Part shown: positions 44,085 through 52,033 of the stretch, piece by piece
Layout of the letters: every line of letters starts with the position of its first letter
Numbering within the stretch: position 1 is the stretch's first letter
Assembly: GCF_018274385.1 (NCBI RefSeq)
Contig: NZ_JAAFYZ010000003.1
Coordinates: 1-64,000, forward strand
Direction of reading: 5' to 3'
Source: Catenulispora pinistramenti
GTDB lineage: Bacteria > Actinomycetota > Actinomycetes > Streptomycetales > Catenulisporaceae
Length of the DNA: 64,000 nt
Position numbers and translations under genes: made by a program
Notes under the pieces: model-generated
What the model saw: the letters and a program-made list of their open reading frames with translations, nothing else
Database searches by the model: none
What the model was told of the DNA's origin: nothing

Positions 44085-45812
44085 ATGTCTGTGCCAACCA
44101 GCGGAACCGTGAGAACCGGAAGCGGAATACCCAGCGCCCTGCGCCAGGCGTTCGCCGCCGAGGGGGAGTCGCGCCGGACCGGGATACCGGTCGATGAGCT
44201 GACCGGAATGCGCGCCGAGCACGTGCACCGGGCCCAGGCCCGGGCCCAGGCCCAAGACCGGGACCAGGCTCAAGACCGGGACCAGGCTCAAGTCCGAGCC
44301 GCGGCTTCCGGCCGGGCCGAGCGGTACTGGGCCTCGCGCGCGGTGTCGCGCCGTACGGTGCTGGCCGGAGCCGCGGGCGCGGCAGCCGCCACGGCGCTGA
44401 TCCGGGCCCCGCGCGCCAACGCCGCGACGTCGCCGCGAGTGGTGATCGTCGGCGCCGGGCTGGCCGGGCTGCGCTGTGCGCACAGCTTGTGGACCCAAGA
44501 CGGCGTCGCCTCGACGGTGTACGAGGCCGACACGTCGCACCTCGGCGGCCGGTGCTGGTCGCTGCGCGGCTTCTTCGCCGGCGGCCAGGTCAGCGAGCAC
44601 GGCGGGTCGTTCATCAGCTCCACCGACACCGCGGTCCTGAACCTCGCCACCGCTCTCGGCCTGTCCACCGAATACGCCAACGGCGGCGCGCTGGACTCGG
44701 GCAACTACGCCGCCTGGATCAACAGCGCCTCCTATCCCAGCAAGCGGCAGCAGCAGGACTGGGTCGCCGACGCCTACTCCGCGTTCAGCGCCTCGTACCA
44801 GGCGATGGGAACGCCGCGCTACAACTCCTACACCGCCCAGGCCGCGCGCCTGGACCAGATGTCGTGCCTGGACTACCTGGCGTCCATCGGCCTGTCCTCG
44901 GGTGCGCCGCTGACCCAGCTCATCGAGACGCTCCAACTCCAGTCCGGCGGCGAGCCGGGGTCGGCGTCCGCGATCGGGCTGATCGGATTCCTGGGCTCGT
45001 CGAAGACCTTCGACAGCTCCGCCGGCTTCGACGAGAAGTACCACCTGGCCGGCGGCAACGACCAACTGGTCACCGGCATGCTCGGACAACTCCCGGCCGG
45101 GACGGTTCAGCAGGGGCACCAGCTGATCGCCATATGCCAGAACTCTGATGGCAGCTACACCCTGACCTTCGACGCGGCCGGCACCACGGTGACCACCGTC
45201 GCGGACCACGTAGTCCTGGCCCTGCCGTTCCGGACGTTGAGGAACGTCGACTACAGCCGCGCCGGATTGTCGGCGCTGAAGAACACCGCGATCCAGCAGC
45301 AGGGCATGGGCCAGAACGCGAAACTGGTGCTCCAGCTCACCGCCAAGACCTGGCCGGCCGCAGGCGGCAACGGCGTCAGCAACACCGGCCCGACCGGCTA
45401 CCAGAGCGCCTGGGACGGCTCGGTGAACCTCGGCGCCAAGGGCGCTCCGGCGCTGTTGGTGAACTTCCCCGGCGGCAACGTGGCGCAGAACACGCTGACC
45501 GGCGCGGCCCACGGCCCGGCCCCGGCAGCCGACGTGACCTGGTTCCTGAACCAGATCGAGAACCTGTATCCGGGAACAAAAGCGGCGTACAACGGCCGCG
45601 CCTACGAGGACCACTGGAGCCGCGACCCGTGGCACTTGGGCGCGTACCACTACTACGAGGTCGGCCAGTACACGACCATCGCAGGGTACGAAGCAGTCCA
45701 GGAAGGCCGCGTCCACTTCGCGGGGGAGCACACCGACGTGGACAACATGACGCTGGACTCGGCGGTGCGGTCCGGGGAACGGGCCGCGGCGGAGATCCGA
45801 GCGCAGGTCTAG
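44085..45812 (+). CDS. Flavin-containing monoamine oxidase family protein with displaced Tat-like motif
   Basis: The 575-residue protein has a dinucleotide-binding motif RVVIVGAGLAGLRCAHSLW, the GGRCWSLRG flavin-wrapping loop, the family C-terminus RVHFAGEHTDVDNMTLDSAV and a GG-doublet. It fits FAD amine oxidases that deaminate amines or amino acids. A Tat-like VSRRTVLAGAAGAAAATAL sits at residues 87-105 instead of the N-terminus. It is preceded by a repeat-rich QAQDRD stretch. ATG 44085 follows CGGGAG; an upstream GTG at 44028 is less likely. Probably regulated by the upstream TetR protein. Confidence 0.87.
   Translation: MSVPTSGTVRTGSGIPSALRQAFAAEGESRRTGIPVDELTGMRAEHVHRAQARAQAQDRDQAQDRDQAQVRAAASGRAERYWASRAVSRRTVLAGAAGAAAATALIRAPRANAATSPRVVIVGAGLAGLRCAHSLWTQDGVASTVYEADTSHLGGRCWSLRGFFAGGQVSEHGGSFISSTDTAVLNLATALGLSTEYANGGALDSGNYAAWINSASYPSKRQQQDWVADAYSAFSASYQAMGTPRYNSYTAQAARLDQMSCLDYLASIGLSSGAPLTQLIETLQLQSGGEPGSASAIGLIGFLGSSKTFDSSAGFDEKYHLAGGNDQLVTGMLGQLPAGTVQQGHQLIAICQNSDGSYTLTFDAAGTTVTTVADHVVLALPFRTLRNVDYSRAGLSALKNTAIQQQGMGQNAKLVLQLTAKTWPAAGGNGVSNTGPTGYQSAWDGSVNLGAKGAPALLVNFPGGNVAQNTLTGAAHGPAPAADVTWFLNQIENLYPGTKAAYNGRAYEDHWSRDPWHLGAYHYYEVGQYTTIAGYEAVQEGRVHFAGEHTDVDNMTLDSAVRSGERAAAEIRAQV
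44253..44288 (+). repeat. Two perfect 18-bp coding repeats (QDRDQA)
   Basis: caagaccgggaccaggct occurs at 44253-44270 and 44271-44288, with a partial third copy. They encode the charged QDRDQA repeats ahead of the Tat-like motif of the amine oxidase. Phase-neutral length change (18 bp) would vary the linker length. Confidence 0.85.
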
Positions 45813-45872
45813 CTGATCGCCGCTGCCGGGTACGCCGCTGCCAGGCATGCCATCGCCGGGCCCCGAGCCGGG

Positions 45873-46523
45873 TCAACCTCGGAGTGCGGCGGCTTCGCGG
45901 GTGAACTGGCGGTGGCCGATCAGCCTGTAGGCCAAACGGGCTGGGGCGGGTACGACCTGCATGAACTGCTGGCGTTCCGCGTCGTCGGCTTCCTCGGTGA
46001 TGTGGCCGAGGATGACCAGTCGCCGGGTGAGCGGGATCGCGCTCATGCCGTGCTTGCCGAGTGCGTCCCATTCGCTCTGCGTCAGGGTCGCCGAGACGAC
46101 CGGGAGCAGCTTCTCCTCCTCCTCGGCCAGGTGATCGATCAGCGTCGGCAACGTGGCTTCGATGCGGGCGGCCATCTTCTCGCCGATGGCCGCGTCGGCG
46201 GTCGCTGTCCACGCCGGCAGTTCCGCGTTGAGGGCCGCGACGGTGTCGTCGACCTGTGCGTGCTGTGCGTCCATCCGGTCCATGAGATCCGGGTCGAGCG
46301 TGGTCCGCTTGCGCAGCAAGGGAAAGAGCAGCTCGTCCTCGCCGGTGTGGTGCGTGTGCAGGAAGTCCAGCATCTCCCGGGCGTGCGCACCGACGACTTT
46401 CGATCGTGCCCGGTCGTCGGCCGCGGAGCGGAACAGCCGGGGGAGTCGGCCGAACTCACGCCGGATGACACGGTGGATCAGAACCATCTCGTGGGTGTCG
46501 ACCCCGGGGCCGGAGGCCGTCAT
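45873..46523 (-). CDS. Hemerythrin HHE cation-binding domain protein
   Basis: The 216-residue four-helix protein has the metal-ligand pattern of HHE domains: IHRVIRREF, HTHHTGEDELLFPLL, DAQHAQVDD, and IDHLAEEEEKLLPVV. It probably binds a di-iron centre that senses or stores O2/NO or protects from oxidants. Its ATG overlaps the stop of the NmrA-like gene by 4 nt, so the two are coupled and are presumably controlled by the MarR-type operator at 47476. Confidence 0.88.
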   Translation of the reverse strand: MTASGPGVDTHEMVLIHRVIRREFGRLPRLFRSAADDRARSKVVGAHAREMLDFLHTHHTGEDELLFPLLRKRTTLDPDLMDRMDAQHAQVDDTVAALNAELPAWTATADAAIGEKMAARIEATLPTLIDHLAEEEEKLLPVVSATLTQSEWDALGKHGMSAIPLTRRLVILGHITEEADDAERQQFMQVVPAPARLAYRLIGHRQFTREAAALRG

Positions 46524-47407
46524 CGTGACTCCTCGATGGTCGCGGCGTGCTGGCCGGCTTCGGGAGCGGGGAACTCGTTGCGGTGGGCCTGGGCCCAGTC
46601 GGTAAAGCTGCGTGCCGAACGGCCGGTGACGACGGTGACGTCACCCGTCGGCTCGGAGTTGTACGGTTCGACGGTCGAGCGGAAGAGCTCGATGACGGCG
46701 TGCGCGTGCTCCTCGGACATGCCATAGGACACCATCTGCGCGAGCGTGCCGGCCGGGTCGGCTTCGGCGTAGCGCAGGTCGCGGCCCAGCACCCGGCCGA
46801 GGATCGCGACCTGGTCGGAGGGGCTGAGCGGGTCGGGGCCGGTGAGTTCGTACACGCGGTGATCGTGGCCCTCCTCGGTGAGACAGGCCACTGCGACCGC
46901 CGCGATGTCCGCCGGGTCGACGACAGCGGCCCGGCCGGCGGCGAACGGGGCGTACACGACCTGGTCGGCCGCGATCATCCCCGCCCAGTTGAGCGCGTTG
47001 GACATGAACGCGGTGGGCCGCAGGAACGTCCACCCGATGCCGCTGGCGCGGATCGCCTCCTCACCGGCCCGGTGCAAGGCGGTGATCGGGTCGGTGGCGT
47101 CGTGTCCGACGTTGCGCACGGACAGCTTGACGATCCGCTTCACGCCCGCTCGCTGCGCCGCGGCTATGAGCCGCTGATCGTGTGCGGCGATGTGGAGCCC
47201 GTCGGTCAGCAAGAACACCGCCCGCACACCATCCAGCACGGGCGCCAGATCGCTCTCACCGAGATCGGCCACGACCTTCTGGACGCCGTCGGGGAGGACC
47301 GCGCCAGGGTTGCGAGTGAGAACCCTGACGTTGCCTGCCTGGGTGGGGAGGAGTGCTGTGATGACTTCCGAACCGACCGTGCCGGTGGCTCCGGTGATCA
47401 AAATCAT
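46520..47407 (-). CDS. NmrA-like NAD(P)-binding oxidoreductase
   Basis: The 295-residue atypical SDR has MILITGATGTVGSEVITALL (Rossmann), VFLLTDGLHIAAHDQRLIAA, KLSVRNVGHDATDPITALH, and WTFLRPTAFMSNALNW. NmrA-like members sense redox state or reduce quinones. It is divergent from the MarR gene and first in a two-gene unit with the hemerythrin protein. Confidence 0.87.
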   Translation of the reverse strand: MILITGATGTVGSEVITALLPTQAGNVRVLTRNPGAVLPDGVQKVVADLGESDLAPVLDGVRAVFLLTDGLHIAAHDQRLIAAAQRAGVKRIVKLSVRNVGHDATDPITALHRAGEEAIRASGIGWTFLRPTAFMSNALNWAGMIAADQVVYAPFAAGRAAVVDPADIAAVAVACLTEEGHDHRVYELTGPDPLSPSDQVAILGRVLGRDLRYAEADPAGTLAQMVSYGMSEEHAHAVIELFRSTVEPYNSEPTGDVTVVTGRSARSFTDWAQAHRNEFPAPEAGQHAATIEESR

Positions 47408-47475
47408 GAGTCCTGGTCCTTTATCCGAGATCGAGTTTCGGAACTGAGTTGGAGTGGCCCAACCCTCATCCGAAC

Positions 47476-47494
47476 TAGTCAGCTTTCATGACTA
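47476..47494. promoter_or_regulatory. MarR-type operator, copy 1
   Basis: TAGTCAGCTTTCATGACTA has 6-bp inverted arms TAGTCA/TGACTA. A partly overlapping second half-site (TTTAGTCA) follows at 47496-47503. An almost identical element lies at 48129-48147. Confidence 0.8.
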
Positions 47495-47604
47495 CTTTAG
47501 TCACGGATCCGAACCGATGGCAACAGCGGCAGGTAGGAGGTGGTCGGCGGCGGCGTAAGGTGTGAACCTTGCAAAATCACGCGGGCGACGGAGCTGGGAG
47601 CGGC

Positions 47605-48048
47605 ATGGACGACGAGCGGCGGGTTGATCTGGGGACGTCACTGTTCATCCCGTACCGGTACACCGAGGACCGGATTTTCCGAGCCCTGCAGGACGCCGGG
47701 TTCGACGACTGGACCCTCGCCCAGTGCCGGGTGTTCCAGCGCGTCGCCCAGGACGGCTCGCGCCTCACGGACCTCGCTGACCAGGCGCAGATGACCAAGC
47801 AGAGCGCCAGCGTGATGGTCGATCAGCTGGAGAACCTGGGCTACGTCCGCCGGATCCCCGACCCCGCGGATGGCCGCGCCCGGCTGATCGTGATCGAGCG
47901 GCGCGGCCGGCAGGCGGTCGAGGTGGCCATGGCCACACGCGACGAGATCCTCGCGGAGTGGAAGGAATACCTGGGCACCCGCAACTTCACACTGCTCCAG
48001 CAGATCCTGGACCAACTCCGCGAGATCACCGACCCCTACGCGCGGTAG
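47605..48048 (+). CDS. MarR family transcriptional regulator
   Basis: The 147-residue winged-helix protein has DLADQAQMTKQSASVMVDQL (recognition helix) and the wing YVRRIPDPADGRARLIVI. ATG 47605 follows GGGAG; an upstream in-frame start at 47569 is less supported. It sits between two NAD(P)-oxidoreductase units whose promoter regions carry the same 19-bp palindrome, which makes it the likely regulator of both. Confidence 0.9.
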   Translation: MDDERRVDLGTSLFIPYRYTEDRIFRALQDAGFDDWTLAQCRVFQRVAQDGSRLTDLADQAQMTKQSASVMVDQLENLGYVRRIPDPADGRARLIVIERRGRQAVEVAMATRDEILAEWKEYLGTRNFTLLQQILDQLREITDPYAR

Positions 48049-48128
48049 ACCCGGCCACGGCGACCGGTCCCGCCTGCCCCGAGCCACCGGATCCGGCTGG
48101 CTTCAACAGGCCCGACTCCGCTTTGACA

Positions 48129-48147
48129 TAGTCAGTTTCATTGACTA
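48129..48147. promoter_or_regulatory. MarR-type operator, copy 2
   Basis: TAGTCAGTTTCATTGACTA shares the arms and most of the spacer of 47476-47494. It lies 53 bp before the GTG of the SDR gene. Confidence 0.8.
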
Positions 48148-48200
48148 GATTAGTTGATGATCCTGACTATGTTCTGATGATGGGCGGAGAGCGATCCACC

Positions 48201-48833
48201 GTGAGATTTCTTGTTCTCGGAGCAACCGGGCGCACCGGCGTGCTCCTCACGAAGAAGGCACTCGACCAGGGGCATCAGGTCACTGCCATCGTCCGGCGGC
48301 CCGACGCCACCGTCGACCCGCGCGCTCAAACGGTCGTCGGCGACGTCACCGACGCCGCCGTGATCGCGACGGCAGCCCGCGGCCACGACGCGATCATCAG
48401 TGCCCTCGGCGTGAAGAACGCCCGCGAGGCCCCGACTCTGATCACCGACACCGTCCGCGCGGTCATCGCATCCGCGAAGACATCAGGCGTGGACCGTTTC
48501 GTCATCCTGTCCGCCTTCGGAGTCGGCGACTCCCTCCCCAAAGCGTCATTCCTCGTAGGCCCCCTCTTCCGAACCGTGCTTCGAAAGGTCTACGCGGACA
48601 AAGCCGCATCAGAAGTGCTCTTGAAGGCCAGCGATCTGAAATGGACCCTCGAATACCCCGGAGCGCTGAACAACGGCGACAGCACCCACTACAACGCCGT
48701 CGCGCTCCCGGACGTCACGAAGCTGCCGATCTTCCCCTCGACCTCCCGCGCAAACGTCGCCGACTTCCTCCTCCACTCCGCCGTGGAAACCACCTTCGTC
48801 CGTCAGATCGCCGTAGTCACGGACGCCAAGTAG
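48201..48833 (+). CDS. NAD(P)H-binding atypical SDR (NmrA/BlvrB-like)
   Basis: The 210-residue protein has VRFLVLGATGRTGVLLTKKAL (glycine-rich Rossmann), GDVTDAAVIATAARGHDAII, FVILSAFGVGDSLPKASF and LEYPGALNNGDSTHYN. GTG 48201 (GGAGAG upstream) gives the usual family start; an in-frame ATG lies at 48177. It is likely a flavin or quinone reductase and a member of the local MarR regulon. Confidence 0.85.
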   Translation: MRFLVLGATGRTGVLLTKKALDQGHQVTAIVRRPDATVDPRAQTVVGDVTDAAVIATAARGHDAIISALGVKNAREAPTLITDTVRAVIASAKTSGVDRFVILSAFGVGDSLPKASFLVGPLFRTVLRKVYADKAASEVLLKASDLKWTLEYPGALNNGDSTHYNAVALPDVTKLPIFPSTSRANVADFLLHSAVETTFVRQIAVVTDAK

Positions 48834-48873
48834 GCCGCCGAGGCAGCCCGAGAAACACTGATCACCAGCGCCA

Positions 48874-48935
48874 TCGACCGCATCTTCTCGGGGCCCGTGC
48901 CGCAACTGGCACGGGCCCCGAGAAGATGCGGTCGA
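48874..48935. terminator. 28-bp perfect inverted repeat (exceptionally strong hairpin)
   Basis: Arms at 48874-48901 and 48908-48935 are perfectly complementary over 28 bp around the 6-nt loop gcaact. The element lies between the convergent SDR and VOC genes (41 bp past the SDR stop, 51 bp from the VOC stop), so it can serve as a bidirectional terminator. It is far longer than needed for that. Confidence 0.85.
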
Positions 48936-48985
48936 GGACTTCCCTGCAGGGGGAGCTCACCAACTCACTAGCTCACCTGCCGGGT

Positions 48986-49492
48986 TCAGCGTGGGAGGGC
49001 TGTGGAGACGCCGACGCCGCTGAGGGTCTGGGCGCCGAATCGTCTGATATCGGCGTCGATGTCGAGCGGTGAGGCGACTTCCGGGTGTATTCCGGGAAGC
49101 AGTTCGGCGGGTACGAGCCAGCAGACCTCGAACTCCAGCCCGTCAGGGTCCTTGGCGTAGAGCGATTTGGTGGTGCCGTGGTCGGTCTCGTTGACCAGCG
49201 CTCCGGCTTCGGCCAGCCGGTTCTTGACGTCCTTGAGCTCAGGCAGCGTCTGGACCTCCCAGGCCAGGTGGAAGAGCCCGACCGTGCGTACGCCGGCCTC
49301 GGAATCACCGGCGTCGGCGCCGAGGTGGAACAAGCCGAGGTCGTGGTCGTTGGTGGAGCCCTCGGCCTGGAGGAACGCGGCGTTGGGCGTGCGGAACACG
49401 ACGCGGAAGCCGAGCAGGTTCGAGTAGAACTCGACGCTGCGCTCGAGATCGCGGATGTGGAGGACGGCGTGGTTGAGGCGGTGAATGGCCAT
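48986..49492 (-). CDS. VOC-family protein (extradiol dioxygenase/glyoxalase-like)
   Basis: The 168-residue protein has HRLNHAVLHIRDLERSVEFY (first metal His), GLFHLAWEVQTL (second His) and AKDPDGLEFEVCWLVP (Glu), so the complete His/His/Glu metal triad of the VOC fold is present. It lies third in a row with an SDR and a DsbA-like gene, behind duplicated TetR operators. Confidence 0.85.
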   Translation of the reverse strand: MAIHRLNHAVLHIRDLERSVEFYSNLLGFRVVFRTPNAAFLQAEGSTNDHDLGLFHLGADAGDSEAGVRTVGLFHLAWEVQTLPELKDVKNRLAEAGALVNETDHGTTKSLYAKDPDGLEFEVCWLVPAELLPGIHPEVASPLDIDADIRRFGAQTLSGVGVSTALPR

Positions 49493-49624
49493 GGGATTTC
49501 CTTGATCATCAGGTGGATCGCTTCGCCGGTCGCGATTTCGCGATCTCGTGTGTGCTGCTGAAGCGTCGGGGATTCGACCAGGCGCTGAGGCGACCGTGGG
49601 CCGGTGATTCGGCTGCCGTGTCGG

Positions 49625-50308
49625 TCAGGCGTGGGGAGCCGGCGGCTCGGCGAGCGCGATGTGGTGGTGCTCTGCCCGCTCCGGGTCCTCGTAGAGCTTC
49701 CAGTATTCGCGGGCGATGACGGCGGCGTCCGCGTCGGGATGGCCGCCGTTGATCCAGGCGCTGATGGCCAGGTGCGCGACGTGCACGCCGTGCGGCTTGG
49801 CGGCGTTGTGCAGGTTGAGCGCCCAGTTGCGCAGTCCGGCATGGGCGATGTTGATGTTCCCGATCATGGTGACCGGGGTGATCGAACCACCGCCGGTGGT
49901 GACGATGACGGTCCCCTTGCCGGCTTTGATCATCTCCGGTAGCACCTGCCGTACGGCGGTGATGCCACCGTAGAGGTGGAACTCCAGTTGTGGGGCGAGG
50001 CTGGCGCGGTCGACGTCGAGGGCGTCGACGAAGCCCATGCCCGGGTCGAGCGGTGAGAATTCGAGGACGTCGATGGCGCCGAAGGCATCAGTGGCGGCCG
50101 TGAGCGCGCCGACTATCGAGTCCGGGTCGGTGACGTCTCCGGCGAACCCGCGCGCCTCGATCCCCTCGGAGCCGAGAGTGGCGGCGAGTTCGTCGAGTTT
50201 CGACTGGGTCCGGGAGATCAGCGCGACAGCGAAGCCTTCCTTGCCGAAGACACGGGCGATCTCGAGTCCCAGTCCGGGGCCTGCGCCGACGATGGCGATG
50301 ACGGGCAT
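49625..50308 (-). CDS. Short-chain dehydrogenase/reductase family protein
   Basis: The 227-residue protein has IAIVGAGPGLGLEIARVFGK (TGxxxGxG variant), VALISRTQSKLDELAATL and GFAGDVTDPDSI. The catalytic YxxxK is not clear: the expected region reads ITPVTMIGNINIAHAGLRNW, with no Tyr-Lys pair. It may therefore be an atypical or inactive SDR. ATG 50308 is selected over a longer Cys/Pro-rich extension. Same strand as the neighbouring DsbA-like and VOC genes. Confidence 0.82.
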   Translation of the reverse strand: MPVIAIVGAGPGLGLEIARVFGKEGFAVALISRTQSKLDELAATLGSEGIEARGFAGDVTDPDSIVGALTAATDAFGAIDVLEFSPLDPGMGFVDALDVDRASLAPQLEFHLYGGITAVRQVLPEMIKAGKGTVIVTTGGGSITPVTMIGNINIAHAGLRNWALNLHNAAKPHGVHVAHLAISAWINGGHPDADAAVIAREYWKLYEDPERAEHHHIALAEPPAPHA

Positions 50309-50459
50309 GGCTGTATCTCCTTGTTTTGGTTGTCCGAGAACGGGATCAGCGGTCGGTGCCGGGGTATCAGGCAGCGCACATACTCCGGTCGCGGCGTCGC
50401 AGTAGCCGTGCACGTCGGCGTCGACCTATTCCAGCTGCGCCGGAGTGGATGGGCCGTCG

Positions 50460-51131
50460 TCAGCCATTAGCCCGCTTCCATGCCTGATCTATGGCGGCGG
50501 CGTACTGGTCGACGCCGGCCGCGCCCGGAATGCCGAGCCGGTTGCCGAGGACGGTGAACGGCACCCCCCGCGCGCCCAGGGCCACGGCGGCGTCGTGATC
50601 GGCACGGACTGCGTCTGCGAAGCGGTCGGTGGCGAGGACCTCGCGAACCGCCTCGGCCGGAATACCGAGTTCCTCGCCGATCCGCACCAGCGTGTCGTGC
50701 TCGAACGCCTCCGGGTTCCCGCCGAACACTTCGGCCTGCATCGCCCGCAGGTACTCCCACGCCACGCCGTACGAGGCCCCCAGCTGCACGAGGCGTAGCT
50801 GGTCGAAGGTGTTGCGCGCAAGACGATCGACCTCGTAGGGCAGGCCCTCGGCCGCGGCCAGCCCGGCCAACTTCTGCTCCATGGAACGCGCCTGCGCCAC
50901 CGGGATCCCGTACTTGTGCGCCAGGTAGTCCACAGTCGGCGAGACCCGCGCAGGCGCGTCCGGATCGAGGACGAAAGTGTGGACCTTCACCTCGATCTCG
51001 GCGGCGTGCGGTGAGCTGGCGATGGCGCTGCTCAGCCGCTGTTCGCCCAGGTAGCACCAGGGGCAGAGCACGTCTGCCCACATGTCGATCGTCAGCCGAG
51101 CGGGTGCCTTGGCCGCTGTTGTCATTTCCAT
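50460..51131 (-). CDS. FrnE/DsbA-family cytoplasmic thiol oxidoreductase
   Basis: The 223-residue protein lacks a signal peptide. The active site is CPWC (DMWADVLCPWCYLGEQRL) with a helical insert and the cis-Pro motif ARGVPFTVLGNRLGIPGA, typical of FrnE-like oxidoreductases. ATG 51131 (or 51125) follows GGAGAG. It is divergent from a TetR gene, with two matching operators 22 bp and more upstream. Confidence 0.9.
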   Translation of the reverse strand: MEMTTAAKAPARLTIDMWADVLCPWCYLGEQRLSSAIASSPHAAEIEVKVHTFVLDPDAPARVSPTVDYLAHKYGIPVAQARSMEQKLAGLAAAEGLPYEVDRLARNTFDQLRLVQLGASYGVAWEYLRAMQAEVFGGNPEAFEHDTLVRIGEELGIPAEAVREVLATDRFADAVRADHDAAVALGARGVPFTVLGNRLGIPGAAGVDQYAAAIDQAWKRANG

Positions 51132-51152
51132 CAGGGGTCTCTCTCCAGTAAG

Positions 51153-51204
51153 TTGAGTACCATCTCAAAATTCAGCATAGCACCTAACTTGAGTGCACCC
51201 TCAA
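51153..51204. promoter_or_regulatory. Duplicated TetR-type operators between frnE-like and tetR genes
   Basis: TTGAGTACCATCTCAA (51153-51168) and TTGAGTGCACCCTCAA (51189-51204) share arms TTGAG/CTCAA with a 6-bp spacer. They are 36 bp apart inside the 90-bp divergent region. Confidence 0.78.
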
Positions 51205-51221
51205 GATGGAACGGGGCCACC

Positions 51222-51848
51222 ATGACCGAGACGAGACCGCTACGGCGCGACGCGCGCGACAACATCGCGAAACTCCAGGCCGCCGCGCTCGAGGTCTTCC
51301 TGGCCAAGGGCCTGGACGCCTCGCTGGACGAGATCGCGCGCACCGCGGGCGTCAGCATCGGGACGCTCTACAACCGCTTCGGCTCCCGCGAAGGCCTGAT
51401 CGACGCGGTGATCCCCGAGGTGGCAGGCAGCAAGCTGTTGGCCTTCGGGACCGCCGTGCTGGCGAAGACCACGCCGCGCGAACGGCTCGAAGAGTTCGTC
51501 ACCGGCATGATCGACCTGCAAGGCGAGGACCCCGCCCTCAACGACGCGATCCTGCGCCGCTACCCGGACGCAGTAGCCCTCCTCGGCATCTGCGACCGCT
51601 CCATCGCCCTCGGACAAGACCTCGTACGCGACGCTCACGCCGACGGATCACTCTCACCGGACTTCACCGAGCACGACCTGTTCTGCATGCTCTGGCTCGC
51701 CGGCATCGCGAACCGCGACCCGCATGCCCCGGCCAACTGGCAGCGCGTCATCACCCGCGCCCTCGACCAGGCGTGGACAGTCGGCGCCGCGGGTCAGCAC
51801 GCCCAGACCGAGGTCCGTGGCGGTTCACGAGAAGGTGCTGAAAAGTAG
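51222..51848 (+). CDS. TetR family transcriptional regulator
   Basis: The 208-residue protein has the HTH DASLDEIARTAGVSIGTLYN, then RFGSREGLIDAVI, and a C-terminal ligand domain related to SbtR-like regulators (LLGICDRSIALGQDLVRDAH). ATG 51222 is chosen; an upstream frame would run through the operators. It probably represses itself and the divergent DsbA-SDR-VOC genes. Confidence 0.9.
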   Translation: MTETRPLRRDARDNIAKLQAAALEVFLAKGLDASLDEIARTAGVSIGTLYNRFGSREGLIDAVIPEVAGSKLLAFGTAVLAKTTPRERLEEFVTGMIDLQGEDPALNDAILRRYPDAVALLGICDRSIALGQDLVRDAHADGSLSPDFTEHDLFCMLWLAGIANRDPHAPANWQRVITRALDQAWTVGAAGQHAQTEVRGGSREGAEK

Positions 51849-51947
51849 GCTTCCCAAGCCCGGGCTGGAGGCGGGAAGCTCAGCGCTGCTCCAACTGAGT
51901 TGACCCCCAGCCTTCCTCGCGCCGCTTGTCGAGCCTGGGGGTGCCGA

Positions 51948-51987
51948 CGCGGGCCGGGAAGGCGGGAGCCCCTGTTCCCGGCCCGCG
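51948..51987. terminator. Hairpin between convergent TetR and secreted-protein genes
   Basis: Perfect 13-bp arms (51948-51960 and 51975-51987, cgcgggccgggaa) enclose a 14-nt loop. A weaker 8-bp stem (51903-51910 with 51935-51942) precedes it. Suited to termination from both sides. Confidence 0.65.
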
Positions 51988-52033
51988 CATTGCTGAGCCT
52001 GCTGTTCCGCGCCTTGGTTAGGCCCGGCCTGTC

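Noticed and set aside
48874-48935. Insertion sequence or MITE ends
   Set aside because: No target-site duplication or transposase next to the hairpin; a hairpin between convergent genes is simpler.
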